Notes: a model not told the origin generated them from the sequence alone. Positions 1 to 7,725 are shown, counted from the stretch's first letter. The stretch is 37,065 bases of DNA from an uncultured Oscillospiraceae bacterium (GCA_910579545.1 CAJTVI010000018.1:1-37065), one strand, 5' to 3'. A program made the numbers and translations.

Positions 1-580
1 AATACACCACCCGCACGTTTTTAAGCCCGCGTTTGCGGCACTCCCGCCGCATCACCCGGGCCAGGGGGCAGCCCTCGGTCTGTTCCAAAACGCCCAGCCG
101 CAGCAGCTCGGGATGCAGCTTGCCGGCCGTGCCCATGCAGCTGATGGCCGGGATGCCGGCCTCGGCCGCCCGCTGCAAAATTTCCAGCTTGGCGCTCACG
201 GTGTCCACCGCGTCCACAATGTAATCGTACAGCGGGCCCGCCGGCCCGGCAAAGGGCAGCTGCGCCGCCGTGCCGGGGGTGTAAAACAGCCGCACCGGCA
301 CCACCCGGCAGGCCGGGCTGATGTCCGCAATGCGGGCGGCGGCCGCCTCGGTTTTGGGCAGGCCCACCGTGCTGCGCAGCGCGATCAGCTGCCGGTTCAG
401 GTTGCTCTCGCTCACCCGGTCGTCGTCCACTAAGGTCAGCGCGCCCACCCCCGCCCGGGCCAGCGCCTCGGCCGTGTAGCTGCCCACGCCCCCCAGCCCA
501 AACAGCAGCACATGGGCCCTTTGCAGCCGCGCGACCCCCTCATCCCCCAGCAGCAGCCGGGTGCGTTCCTCCATCGGCAT
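1..580 (-). CDS. tcdA: tRNA threonylcarbamoyladenosine dehydratase (TcdA/ThiF-like E1 family), 3' end outside window
   Basis: Partial gene; about 193 N-terminal residues are visible. The start is the ATG at 580, preceded by GGAGG eight bases upstream. The protein shows the E1/ThiF nucleotide-binding glycine motif (LLFGLGGVGSY) near residue 25, then LVDDDRVSESNLNRQ, the classic adenylation-site signature, and later a DAVDT segment and ISCMGTAGKL, which fits TcdA (CsdL) rather than MoeB or ThiF. The family cyclises t6A to ct6A at position 37 of ANN-decoding tRNAs using ATP. It is a chromosomal housekeeping gene unrelated to the prophage. ThiF-type paralogues remain possible because the C-terminus is missing. 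Confidence 0.85.
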   Translation of the reverse strand, partial: MPMEERTRLLLGDEGVARLQRAHVLLFGLGGVGSYTAEALARAGVGALTLVDDDRVSESNLNRQLIALRSTVGLPKTEAAAARIADISPACRVVPVRLFYTPGTAAQLPFAGPAGPLYDYIVDAVDTVSAKLEILQRAAEAGIPAISCMGTAGKLHPELLRLGVLEQTEGCPLARVMRRECRKRGLKNVRVVY

Positions 581-600
581 CCGTCGTTCCTCCGTGCTTT

Positions 601-1410
601 TTATCCCTGCCCCGCGCCGCTGCCCCCCGCCGGCCGCAGGTCCAGCAGCAGCAGCGCCGCCGCCAGCGCTGCCAGCAGCCCAAGGGTCAAAAGGTCCCAG
701 CCGTCCAGCATCGGGGTGTTCAGCAGCCGGGCCAGGGCCAGGTTCACCGCAAGGTTGGCCGCCGCGCAGAGCCCGGCGCAGGCGGCCCCCGCCCGCAGCG
801 GCCGCGTCCGCCAGTGCCGCGCTGCCCCGTAGCAGCCCCACAAAAGCGCAAGCCCCAGCCCGGCCGCGGCAAGGCCCACCGGCAGGATCGAGGCCTCGGC
901 CGCGATCAGCCGGTCCAGCGCGTACAAAAAGGGGCCGATCAGCACACTCAGCCAGAGCAGCGCGGGAAAGATGCCCTTTGCCCCCCGCAAAATCGGCCAG
1001 ACGGTCACCGCCCCCGCCAGCAGGCAGCTCAGCGCCGGGTAGAGCGCCCAGCCCCGCCCGCCGGTCGAGAGGTCGCAGATGCCGCACACCAGCACCCCCA
1101 CCGCCAACAGCAGCACCCAGACCGCCGCGCAGCGCCTGCGCAGGGTTTGCGGGTCCCGGGCGGCGGGGGCTTTTTTTGCGTCCGGCGCGGGGGCGTTCTG
1201 CTCCGGCTCGCCGGCCAGCAGTCGGTCCGCCGTGGTGCCAAGCGCCCCGGCCAGCGCCCCCAGCAGGGCAATGTCGGGGCAGCTCAGATCCCGCTCCCAT
1301 TTGGAAACGGCCTTGTCGGTCACATGCAGCTGCTGGGCCAGCGCCTTTTGGGTCAGGCCCCGCTCCCTGCGCAGCGCGCGGATCAGCCGGCCCATCTGTA
1401 TGCTCTCCAT
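601..1410 (-). CDS. XRE-family transcriptional regulator with C-terminal membrane domain
   Basis: 269 aa. I place the start at the ATG at 1410 because GGAGGG lies eight bases upstream; the open frame extends further but without a ribosome site. Residues 1-60 form a lambda-repressor-like helix-turn-helix (RALRRERGLTQKALAQQL, then VTDKAVSKWERDLSCPD). After a polar linker rich in Pro and Ala, residues about 90-269 hold four or more hydrophobic helices, so the DNA-binding domain is tethered to the membrane. This architecture is common in clostridia; the signal it senses is unknown. A sigma-A promoter lies at 1503-1532. It ends 20 bases before the tcdA start on the same strand. Confidence 0.8.
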   Translation of the reverse strand: MESIQMGRLIRALRRERGLTQKALAQQLHVTDKAVSKWERDLSCPDIALLGALAGALGTTADRLLAGEPEQNAPAPDAKKAPAARDPQTLRRRCAAVWVLLLAVGVLVCGICDLSTGGRGWALYPALSCLLAGAVTVWPILRGAKGIFPALLWLSVLIGPFLYALDRLIAAEASILPVGLAAAGLGLALLWGCYGAARHWRTRPLRAGAACAGLCAAANLAVNLALARLLNTPMLDGWDLLTLGLLAALAAALLLLDLRPAGGSGAGQG

Positions 1411-1502
1411 CCGCGCAGCCCTCCTTTTTTGGCGGCATTTCGGAACCGGCGTTTGCATCCCCCGGGCGGGGACGGCGTTTGCCTGCGGTTCCCACTCCAC
1501 CG

Positions 1503-1532
1503 ATTGTAGCACGCCGCCGCCCCTTTTTTCAA
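1503..1532 (-). promoter_or_regulatory. Sigma-A promoter for the XRE membrane regulator
   Basis: On the minus strand TTGAAA (1532-1527) and TACAAT (1508-1503) are separated by 18 bases, about 95 bases upstream of the regulator start at 1410. The rest of 1411-1701 holds no gene; it contains GC-rich inverted repeats, including GGGCGGC/GCCGCCC around 1666-1681 just before the next ribosome site on the plus strand. Confidence 0.6.
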
Positions 1533-1701
1533 CCGACCGCTGGTTTACCCCGCAAAAAACGCCGCCGCTGCCCCGCCGCCCGGCGGTGGGGGGCCCGCCC
1601 TGCGGGTGTCAAGGCCGCGCCGCACCGCATAAGGTAGAAAAGCCCCGGTTCGATTTTACCAACACAGGGCGGCCTGCCGCCCGGAAAAGGAGTTATTGGA
1701 T

Positions 1702-4368
1702 ATGAGCAGCGGCATTTTGCGGGTGCAGACCTTTGCGGCCCGCCAGTCCGCCCCGGTGCCGGGGGTCGCGGTCACCGTGACCCCCGCCGCCGACGGCGAA
1801 CCCTACCAGTTTACCACCGACAGCGAGGGCAACGCCCCCGACCTGGCCCTCTCGGCCCCCAGCGAGGCTTATTCCCTCGATCAAAACAACACCACCGTGC
1901 AGCCCTATTCCACCTGGAACATCACCGCCCGCAAAACCGGCTACCGCCCGGTGGAGCTGCGCGGGGTGCAGGTGTTTGCCTGCCAGGTTACCCTGGCCCC
2001 CCTGGAGCTGATCCCGGCCCAGGACGGCGCCGAGGGCCGGGCCGCGCCCGAGGTGGTCGAGATCCCGCCCCACAGCCTGTTTGCCAACCAGGACGCCCGC
2101 AGCGGCCCCGAGCCGGTGGAGGGCTGCCCGGCCCGGGTGCTGGATCATCCCATCATCCCCACCAACATCACGGTGCACCTTGGCCGCCCGGCGGCCAGCG
2201 CCCGCAACGTCACCGTATCCTTCCGCAAGTATATCGCCAACGTGGCCTCCAGCGAGGTGTACCCCACCTGGCCCGAGCAGGCCCTGCGGGCCAACATCCA
2301 CGCCCAGATCAGCCTGGCCCTCAACCGGATCTATACCGAGTGGTACCCCAGCAAGGGCTACAGCTTCAACATCACCAATTCCACCAGCTACGACCAGTAC
2401 TACGTGCACGGCCGCACCATCTTTGAGGTGATGGAGCGCATCACCGACGACATCTTCAACACCTATGTGCGCCGCTCCGGCACCATCGAGCCCTACTACA
2501 CCGAGTACTGCGACGGCAAAACCGTGAGCTGCCCGGGCATGAAGCAGTGGGGCACAGTGGACCGGGCCAATGCCGGCATGAACGCTTTGCAGATCCTGCG
2601 CTACTACTACGGCAGCAACATCGAGATCGTGCGCACCAGCCGGATCCAGAGCATCCCCAAAAGCTACCCCGGCAGCCCCCTGCGGGAAGGGGACCGGGGC
2701 GCCGACGTCTCCACTTTGCAGCGGCAGCTCAACCGCATCACCCAGGACTATCCCTTCTTTGGCCGGCTGGCGGTGGACGGCATCTTTGGCCCGGCCATGA
2801 CCAGCACGGTCAAAAAGTTCCAGCGGCAGTTCAGCCTCACGGCGGACGGGGTGGTGGGCCGTGCCACCTGGTACAAGATCAGCTACATCTATGTCAGCGT
2901 CAAGGACCTTGCCGAGCTTACCAGCGAGGGCGAAACGGTCGGCGGGGCGCTCTCGGGGGGCAGCTATCCCGGCAGCCCGCTGCGCCAGGGCAGTACCGGC
3001 AGCCATGTGGAGCAGGTGCAGTTCTGGCTGGGCACCCTTGCCATGTTCGATTCCTCGATCCCCAGCATTGCGGTGGACGGCCGGTTTGGGCCTGCCACCA
3101 CCGCAGCGGTGCGGGCCTTCCAGCGCAGCGAGGGCCTCACGGCGGACGGGGTGGTGGGCCGCGCCACCTGGGACGCCCTTTACAGCGCCTACCAGTCGGC
3201 CGAGAGCGACATCGGCGGCGGCGCGGCAAACGGCTACCCCGGCACAGCCCTGCGCCGGGGCGACACGGGGGCCAGCGTCAAGCAGGTGCAGTTCTACCTG
3301 CGGTTTGCCGCCTCCAACTACTCCGCCCTCTCCAGCGTGGCGGTGGACGGGGTGTTTGGCAGCGCTACCGAGGCGGCGGTGCGCCGGTTCCAAAGCTACT
3401 TTGGCCTGACGGCCGACGGGGTGGTGGGCCGCGCCACCTGGAACAAGATGAACGAGGTCTACACCGACATTGCCAACGACCTGCTGGCCGAAAACCAGCG
3501 GCCCGGCACCTTCCCGGGCACCCTGCGGGAGGGCTCGAGCGGCCGCGCCGTGCGGGAGCTGCAATACTACCTGTATGTGCTCTCCTTCTACTTCCCGTCC
3601 ATCCCCCGCATCGCCATCGACGGGCAGTACGGCGCCGCCACCACCGCGGCGGTGCGGGCCTACCAGCGCCAGTTCGGCCTTACGGCCGACGGGGTGGTGG
3701 GCCCGGCCACCTGGTCCAGCATCTACGGCCAGTTCAGCACTGCCCGGGCCAGCGGCCCGGTGGTGATCACCGACCAGCGGCCCTACCCCGGCCGGCCCCT
3801 GCGCGAGGGCAGTACCGGCGAGGATGTGCTCTACCTGAGCTTTTTGCTGGATTACATCGCCTATTTTTACGAGGGGGTCCAGAGCTACGGCCTTACCAGC
3901 GAGTTTGATGACGGGCTGACCCAAACGGTGCTCAGCTTCCAGCGGGCCTTTGGCCTTGCGCAGGATGGGGTGGTGGGCCCGGCCACCTGGAACGAGGCGC
4001 TGCGCATCTACCTGAGCCTTGCGGCCGGCCAGTGCCCGGGCGGCTGCGAAATGACCCAGCAGCACACCGATTGGCCCGGCTACGGCCTGGCCGAGGGCAG
4101 CACCGGGCCGGCGGTGCTGCAGATGCAGCAGTGGATGAACGACATTGCCCGGCTCTACTGCCCGGTGCTCTTTTTGGCCGAGGACGGCATCTTTGGCCCG
4201 GATACCAAGGCGGCGGTGCTGGCCTTCCAAAAGGGCTTTGGCCTGGAGGAGACCGGCGTGGTGGACGAGACGACCTGGAACACCATCCGGGACTATGCCG
4301 AGGGCGGCGGCTGCGCCGAAGACGGCCCGGACGAGGCCCCTGCCCCGGACCAAAGCGCCGGTGAATAA
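1702..4368 (+). CDS. SpoIID-like protein with six C-terminal peptidoglycan-binding repeats
   Basis: 888 aa; ATG at 1702 with AAAAGGAG nine bases upstream. Residues 1-110 look like a carboxypeptidase-regulatory-type beta domain. Residues about 150-310 resemble the SpoIID/LytB fold: ASSEVYPTWPEQALRA with Glu185 in the position of the SpoIID lytic-transglycosylase glutamate. From about residue 320 six PG_binding_1 repeats follow at roughly 90-100 residue spacing (starts near 321, 421, 511, 603, 694, 790), each with YPG.PLR.G..G..V..Q and ending LTADGVVGRATW or a variant. Repeat six is the most diverged (ETGVVDETTW). No signal peptide is evident. A role in cell-wall or spore-cortex remodelling is inferred. 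Confidence 0.8.
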   Translation: MSSGILRVQTFAARQSAPVPGVAVTVTPAADGEPYQFTTDSEGNAPDLALSAPSEAYSLDQNNTTVQPYSTWNITARKTGYRPVELRGVQVFACQVTLAPLELIPAQDGAEGRAAPEVVEIPPHSLFANQDARSGPEPVEGCPARVLDHPIIPTNITVHLGRPAASARNVTVSFRKYIANVASSEVYPTWPEQALRANIHAQISLALNRIYTEWYPSKGYSFNITNSTSYDQYYVHGRTIFEVMERITDDIFNTYVRRSGTIEPYYTEYCDGKTVSCPGMKQWGTVDRANAGMNALQILRYYYGSNIEIVRTSRIQSIPKSYPGSPLREGDRGADVSTLQRQLNRITQDYPFFGRLAVDGIFGPAMTSTVKKFQRQFSLTADGVVGRATWYKISYIYVSVKDLAELTSEGETVGGALSGGSYPGSPLRQGSTGSHVEQVQFWLGTLAMFDSSIPSIAVDGRFGPATTAAVRAFQRSEGLTADGVVGRATWDALYSAYQSAESDIGGGAANGYPGTALRRGDTGASVKQVQFYLRFAASNYSALSSVAVDGVFGSATEAAVRRFQSYFGLTADGVVGRATWNKMNEVYTDIANDLLAENQRPGTFPGTLREGSSGRAVRELQYYLYVLSFYFPSIPRIAIDGQYGAATTAAVRAYQRQFGLTADGVVGPATWSSIYGQFSTARASGPVVITDQRPYPGRPLREGSTGEDVLYLSFLLDYIAYFYEGVQSYGLTSEFDDGLTQTVLSFQRAFGLAQDGVVGPATWNEALRIYLSLAAGQCPGGCEMTQQHTDWPGYGLAEGSTGPAVLQMQQWMNDIARLYCPVLFLAEDGIFGPDTKAAVLAFQKGFGLEETGVVDETTWNTIRDYAEGGGCAEDGPDEAPAPDQSAGE
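2662..4310 (+). repeat. Six tandem intragenic repeats encoding peptidoglycan-binding modules
   Basis: Units of about 270-300 bp start near 2662, 2962, 3232, 3510, 3781 and 4070. The best conserved DNA segment encodes TADGVVGRATW and recurs near 2840, 3140, 3411 and 3681 with almost no synonymous change, so these units are recent duplications or are homogenised by recombination. The last two units are more diverged. Confidence 0.85.
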
Positions 4369-4424
4369 GGGCCGCCGAAAAAGGCCAGCCGATAAAATCT
4401 CTTGACAAACAGGAGGAAACAGCG

Positions 4425-4523
4425 ATGGCACGCATTTTTGTATACGATGCTTATACCTATCCACATCAGTTTATACAAACATATCACAAAAAAGTAGGCG
4501 GGTCAAGGATGACCCCGCGATAA
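4425..4523 (+). pseudogene. 5' fragment of a host gene probably disrupted by prophage insertion (left attachment junction)
   Basis: A strong AGGAGG lies seven bases upstream of ATG 4425, and the frame begins MARIFVYD. It runs for only 32 codons into the region directly abutting the integrase gene, stopping at TAA 4521. MARIFVY-type starts occur in a clostridial family of peptidoglycan-binding or peptidase proteins, which would suit the gene just upstream; this is recollection, not a search. The abrupt end next to a serine integrase suggests that the prophage entered within this gene, with the crossover between about 4440 and 4490. The remainder would lie past the right end of the prophage. 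Confidence 0.5.
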
Positions 4524-5845
4524 ACCCGTACATTTTTGATAATCCCCCGCCAAAAGGCACGCTGCTCCTCCCGGGTCAGGGTGGCGTAGATGGCCAAAGC
4601 ATCGCTGTGCAGCAGGCGGCGCAGGTTCTCGATGTCCGGGCCGGCTTCCGCCTCCGGCTCGGGGATGATCCTGCTTTCAAAGGCATCCATCCGCTGGCGG
4701 TATTCGGTGATGTCGATCAGGCCGTCGATGAACAGCTCCTTGACCCGCTCCTGCTTGGCGCGGATCGCGGCTGCGTTGCCCTGCGGCGTGGCGCCCTCCC
4801 GGCGCAGGCCCGCCTCATACTCCGCGATGTAGCCGGCCAGATGATCCTCCAGCCAGCCCAGCAGGTGCTGGACGATCTTGCGCTCGGACAGGGTCTTATT
4901 GTTTGGGCAGCGCCGGTTGAGGTTGGCGGCGGGGCAGCGGTAGCTGTAATAGATCCCCGCGCCGTAGCTTGTGCGGGTGGTTTGGGAGACCAGCCGACGG
5001 CCGCAGTCCTCGCAGACCAGCAGCCCGCTGAACAGGTATACCAGCCCCTCCGGCGTGGTGCTGGTGCGCAGGTTCTTGCTTACCAGGTACTGCATCCGAT
5101 CCCACTGCGGGCCGGTGAGGTAGGGTGGGCAGAAGTCCGGGATGCCCCGGTACTCCCCCTTGTACAGCGGCCGCTTGGTCATGCGGTGGGTGTGGGTGTA
5201 TTCGTACCGGGTGCCGAACCGCTCGTTCATTGCGATCGTTGCCGCGCGCACGCTGCCGTTCAGCAGCAGGTGCTCAAAAAAGAACTCCCAATGGGGCTGC
5301 GTCTCGGGGTCCTTTTCCAGATGCTTGTCAACGATGCGGTAGCCGCTGGGCGGCGAGCCGAACGGCCACCGGCCACGCTGGATCAGGCTGTCCTGGATAT
5401 CCCGGATGCGGTCGCCGTCGGTGTCGCACTCCTGCTCAGCGATCGACAGCCGCAGGTTGATCATCAGCCGGCCGTTGGTCGTCTTGGTGTTGTACTGCTC
5501 CTTGACGGCACACCAGTCCACATGGTGGGGCAGCAGGTGTTCGTTCATCATGCGATGGTAGTCATAGACGTTGCGGAACCAGCGGTCCAGCCGCAGCACA
5601 ATGATGACGTCGATGCGCTCAGCGTCCACCTCCTCCATCAGCCGGAGGAAGCCCTCCCGGCGGTCCAGCCGCTTGCGGGCGGTGATGCCCTTGTCCACAT
5701 AGACGCCGGCCAGCTGGATGCCCTCGGCCTCGGCGTAGCGGCGGATTTCGGCCTCCTGGGTCTCGAGCGAAAGCCCGCGGGTGGCCTGGTCGGCGGTGGA
5801 CACCCGGATATACCCTGCGCCGCGCAGGGTGCGTGTTTCGGCCAT
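4484..5845 (-). CDS. int: Phage large serine recombinase (integrase)
   Basis: 453 aa; start ATG 5845 with AGGAGG seven bases upstream. The resolvase N-terminal domain has YIRVSTADQ with catalytic Ser16 and the LDRWFR motif at 86-91. It is followed by a recombinase domain (GYRIVDKHLEKDP onward) and a zinc ribbon with Cys278, Cys281, Cys304 and Cys313, then a coiled segment (about 340-385). Length and domain order fit large serine integrases that recombine attP and attB without host factors. Its 3' end abuts the presumed left attachment site. The enzyme would need a recombination directionality factor for excision; none is recognisable here, though several unknown small genes are candidates. 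Confidence 0.95.
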   Translation of the reverse strand: MAETRTLRGAGYIRVSTADQATRGLSLETQEAEIRRYAEAEGIQLAGVYVDKGITARKRLDRREGFLRLMEEVDAERIDVIIVLRLDRWFRNVYDYHRMMNEHLLPHHVDWCAVKEQYNTKTTNGRLMINLRLSIAEQECDTDGDRIRDIQDSLIQRGRWPFGSPPSGYRIVDKHLEKDPETQPHWEFFFEHLLLNGSVRAATIAMNERFGTRYEYTHTHRMTKRPLYKGEYRGIPDFCPPYLTGPQWDRMQYLVSKNLRTSTTPEGLVYLFSGLLVCEDCGRRLVSQTTRTSYGAGIYYSYRCPAANLNRRCPNNKTLSERKIVQHLLGWLEDHLAGYIAEYEAGLRREGATPQGNAAAIRAKQERVKELFIDGLIDITEYRQRMDAFESRIIPEPEAEAGPDIENLRRLLHSDALAIYATLTREEQRAFWRGIIKNVRVYRGVILDPPTFL

Positions 5846-5910
5846 GGTGCAGCCTCCTTTCCCGCATGCCGGCCACCCCCGCCGCATACAGTAAGGGCAG
5901 GGGGTGGGGC

Positions 5911-6132
5911 ATGGTGTCAGATCATGGGCAGGGCGGGCCGACGGCGGACGGCGGCTTCGACCCTTGGAAAGTATATGAGACGCTGGCCGCGATTTTGAGC
6001 CAGCGCGCGGGGGTGGAGGTGCGGCTTACCGGCCTGACAAAGGACGGCCAGCCGCTGGAGAGGGGGGAGTCTTCGGCCTGCGGCCCCTTGCATATTTCAA
6101 CCCACGCTCCCCGTGAGGGGAACGACCCTTAA
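5911..6132 (+). CDS. Small phage protein, paralogue of the 12484-12717 product; 3' end formed by a CRISPR-like repeat
   Basis: 73 aa from ATG 5911; only a loose G-rich ribosome site precedes it. The core, FDPWKVYETLAAILSQR then LTGL, matches FDPCRVYEVLARILSQR and LKGV in the protein at 12484-12717, so the two are paralogues. The last dozen codons are encoded by the palindromic repeat at 6094-6126, so the native C-terminus has probably been lost. Function unknown. It lies divergent from the integrase with a 65-base gap. Confidence 0.5.
   Translation: MVSDHGQGGPTADGGFDPWKVYETLAAILSQRAGVEVRLTGLTKDGQPLERGESSACGPLHISTHAPREGNDP
6094..6126 (-). repeat. Solitary type I-C CRISPR-like repeat, copy A
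   Basis: 33 bases. On the minus strand it reads GTCGTTCCCC, loop TCAC, GGGGAGCG, then TGGGTTGAAAT: a hairpin with one mismatch followed by the GTTGAAAT tail typical of type I-C CRISPR repeats. It differs from the copy at 7882-7914 mainly in the loop, one stem base and one tail base. It lies 24 bases beyond the stop of the minus-strand lipoprotein gene and fuses to the end of the plus-strand small gene. No second repeat lies at spacer distance. Confidence 0.65.
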
Positions 6133-6150
6133 TGCGCCTTGCGCGGACGC

Positions 6151-6918
6151 TCAGAACTGCATCTGCATGGGGTAGGCGAAGGCCTCATAGCTGGCAATGG
6201 TTTCCTCGGTCACATCATCCGGCAGGGCAAAGGCCGACATCTCAAAGCCGATTTTGTCCCCGGCCGCAAGCTCCTCTGACAAAATGGTGAACATCAGGCC
6301 GATGGGCTGCCCCTCCGCGTTTTTGAGCACCAGCACAATGTAGGTCATGCTGGACGCTTCGCTGCTGGTGTTTTCCACCCGGCCGCGGGCCTTGAGGTCG
6401 CCAAAGTCACCGGTTGACAGCTCAAGGTCGGACAGCGCATACCGGATGCACTCGACCTTGGCCTTGTCCACCGAGGGCCGGGGCAACAGGGTCAGCTCGC
6501 CCTCAACCGGCTCGTCCAGGGTCGTTTCCTCATAGAGATACCCTTTTTCGCCCGGCGCGATCACGTCGGGAAAGGTCGACACCATTGAGCCGCTCTTGAC
6601 AAGGCCGCCGCCGGCATCCTCAACATCGTAGGCGCCGGATGAAAGGTAGAGGTCGGCGCTGCCGGTATTTTCAATTTCGGCAATGGCCTGCATCCAGGTT
6701 GTGCCAATGCTGTTGGTGTAGGCCCTTGCGCTTGAGTAGGTGATTTCGTAGGCGGTTTCCTCCTGTGCAGCCGGCTCGGAGGGTTCGGATGCGGCGGCAG
6801 AGGGAGCGTCAGCCTGCTGCGGCTGGGATGCAGGGCTGCTGCCCGCGCCCGTCCCGCCGCAGGCGGCAAAGGCCAGTGCCAATACAAGGCAAAGGGCCAG
6901 AAGGGAATGCTTTTTCAT
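6151..6918 (-). CDS. Secreted lipoprotein, possible FxLYD-like domain
   Basis: 255 aa; ATG 6918 with GGAGGAAAAAAC upstream. MKKH, a hydrophobic stretch and LAFAAC form a lipoprotein signal with Cys20 as the lipidated residue. A Ser/Pro/Ala/Gln-rich linker (about 24-55) follows, then a beta-rich domain with AEIENTGSADLYLSSG and GRVENTSSEASSMTYIVLVL, typical of FxLYD or DUF4352-type extracellular beta sandwiches. It sits in the lysogeny zone and faces its own direction, so it probably works as a lysogenic-conversion gene displayed on the cell surface; superinfection exclusion is one possibility. It is bounded by CRISPR-like repeats A and C. Confidence 0.7.
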   Translation of the reverse strand: MKKHSLLALCLVLALAFAACGGTGAGSSPASQPQQADAPSAAASEPSEPAAQEETAYEITYSSARAYTNSIGTTWMQAIAEIENTGSADLYLSSGAYDVEDAGGGLVKSGSMVSTFPDVIAPGEKGYLYEETTLDEPVEGELTLLPRPSVDKAKVECIRYALSDLELSTGDFGDLKARGRVENTSSEASSMTYIVLVLKNAEGQPIGLMFTILSEELAAGDKIGFEMSAFALPDDVTEETIASYEAFAYPMQMQF

Positions 6919-6944
6919 GTTTTTTCCTCCTCAGGATGAATTTG

Positions 6945-6965
6945 CAGATACCTAAAAAGTATCTG
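6945..6965. promoter_or_regulatory. Palindromic operator candidate between lipoprotein and RHH genes
   Basis: CAGATAC and GTATCTG form a perfect inverted repeat with a seven-base A-rich centre. It is nested inside a second inverted pair, AGGATGAA (6933-6940) and TTCATCCT near 6986-6993. It lies in the divergent region between the lipoprotein (minus) and the ribbon-helix-helix gene at 7048 (plus), so that regulator probably binds here. A minus-strand TTGTAT-17-TAGGAT promoter may lie just upstream. Confidence 0.45.
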
Positions 6966-7047
6966 GCAGGTGTTTAACCGGCATTTTCATCCTACCACAA
7001 AGGTACACTAAATACAAGAATTTGTGGATTTTTGGGAGGAATATGCC

Positions 7048-7236
7048 ATGCAAAAGCAGGATGAAGTAAAATTTACCCTCAAGCTGAACCCGGAGCTTGC
7101 GGCCAAGCTCAACTACATTGCCGGGTATTACGGCCGCACCCGCAGCGGCGAAATCATCTGGACGCTGCGGCGGCATGTGCTGGAGTTTGAGAGGGAGTTT
7201 GGGCCGATCACCAAGGAAGAATACGATGGGTTTTAA
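7048..7236 (+). CDS. Arc-like ribbon-helix-helix DNA-binding protein
   Basis: 62 aa; ATG 7048 with GGGAGG eight bases upstream. EVKFTLKLNPELAAKLNYIA followed by GRTRSGEIIWTLRRHVLEFE is a ribbon-helix-helix pattern: a beta strand with alternating polar residues, helix A, a GRTRSGEI turn, then helix B. Such proteins are dimeric repressors. It is divergent from the lipoprotein with a palindrome between them, so it probably regulates both. Its TAA stop overlaps the first base of CRISPR-like repeat C. Confidence 0.7.
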   Translation: MQKQDEVKFTLKLNPELAAKLNYIAGYYGRTRSGEIIWTLRRHVLEFEREFGPITKEEYDGF

Positions 7237-7266
7237 TTTCAATTCGTGCCCCCACGCGGAGGCGAT
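7236..7266 (-). repeat. Degenerate type I-C CRISPR-like repeat, copy C
   Basis: 31 bases sharing the plus-strand ATTTCAAT start and GGCGAT end with copies A and B, and keeping a GCC.CC/GG.GGC hairpin with one mismatch. The middle has diverged and the loop region is two bases shorter. It begins on the last base of the RHH stop codon. Part of it doubles as a ribosome-site leader for a 13-codon ORF, so relation to the other copies is less certain. Confidence 0.35.
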
Positions 7267-7270
7267 AGAG

Positions 7271-7312
7271 ATGGGGTTGCTCGCCTTTGGTCTTTGTGAG
7301 CGGCTACTTTAG
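7271..7312 (+). CDS. Possible 13-codon leader or toxin-like micro-ORF
   Basis: GGAGG (7258-7262) precedes ATG 7271 by eight bases; the frame reads MGLLAFGLCERLL and stops at TAG 7312 inside the hairpin of a terminator. The good ribosome site and hydrophobic start suggest a translated micropeptide, perhaps a remnant of a small holin-like or type I toxin gene. Too short to assign. Confidence 0.3.
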   Translation: MGLLAFGLCERLL

Positions 7313-7331
7313 TGGGGGCCGCTCATTTTTT
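7297..7331 (+). terminator. Rho-independent terminator after the RHH gene
   Basis: TGAGCGGC (7297-7304) pairs with GCCGCTCA (7318-7325) and is followed by six T residues (7326-7331). It ends plus-strand transcripts from the 7048 gene and abuts the hicB stop codon on the other strand. Confidence 0.8.
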
Positions 7332-7725
7332 ATGCCAAATTCAGGCATTCCTTTAAGGCGTCCTGCAGCACCTGCGAGAAGTTGATGTTTTTTTCCAGAG
7401 CAGCAGCGTTCAGCCAGGCCGGAATCGAGAGGGTCTTCTTCACAGAGCGGGAATCGTTCTTTTTGCGATACTCCGTGGTGTCAGCACAAATTAAATTGAC
7501 AAACTCTGGATCGGTTACAGACAGGTTCATGGTGGGGGCAGGAATGCTCTCTTTGTGATCCTCAGTATACCACAGCCACATTTCCAGTGCGTCCTGTGCC
7601 ATATACATGGCGTCTGCAAGATCCTTTCCCTCGGTGATGCAGCCGGCCAGGTCCGGGAAGGTGACCGTATAGGAGCCGTCATCCTCATTTGGGTGGAACA
7701 CAGCGGGATAAACATATTTGCTCAT
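7330..7725 (-). CDS. hicB: HicB-family antitoxin
   Basis: 131 aa; ATG 7725 with AAAGGAGA upstream. The N-terminus (YPAVFHPNEDDGSYTVTFPD, then AGCITEGKDLADAMYMAQDAL) is the partially degraded RNase-H-like HicB fold; the C-terminus (SVKKTLSIPAWLNAAALEKN, then INFSQVLQDALKECL) is a ribbon-helix-helix DNA-binding domain. HicB neutralises the mRNA interferase HicA and represses the operon. The hicA partner lies upstream on the same strand but is truncated, so this antitoxin is an orphan; it could still neutralise HicA from another element. Confidence 0.9.
   Translation of the reverse strand: MSKYVYPAVFHPNEDDGSYTVTFPDLAGCITEGKDLADAMYMAQDALEMWLWYTEDHKESIPAPTMNLSVTDPEFVNLICADTTEYRKKNDSRSVKKTLSIPAWLNAAALEKNINFSQVLQDALKECLNLA

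Noticed and set aside
561..1637. Long plus-strand frames opposite the XRE regulator
   Set aside because: Arg, Pro and Ala-rich translations typical of antisense frames in GC-rich DNA; the minus-strand gene has clear motifs and a promoter.
1693..4464. 923-codon open frame antisense to the peptidoglycan-binding repeat protein
   Set aside because: It mirrors the repeat protein frame and follows from GC-rich codon use. The product is low in aromatic residues and dominated by His, Gly, Val and Ala, and it has no ribosome site or domain.
4607..5998. 463-codon plus-strand frame opposite the integrase
   Set aside because: No motif or ribosome site; the minus strand encodes an unmistakable serine recombinase.
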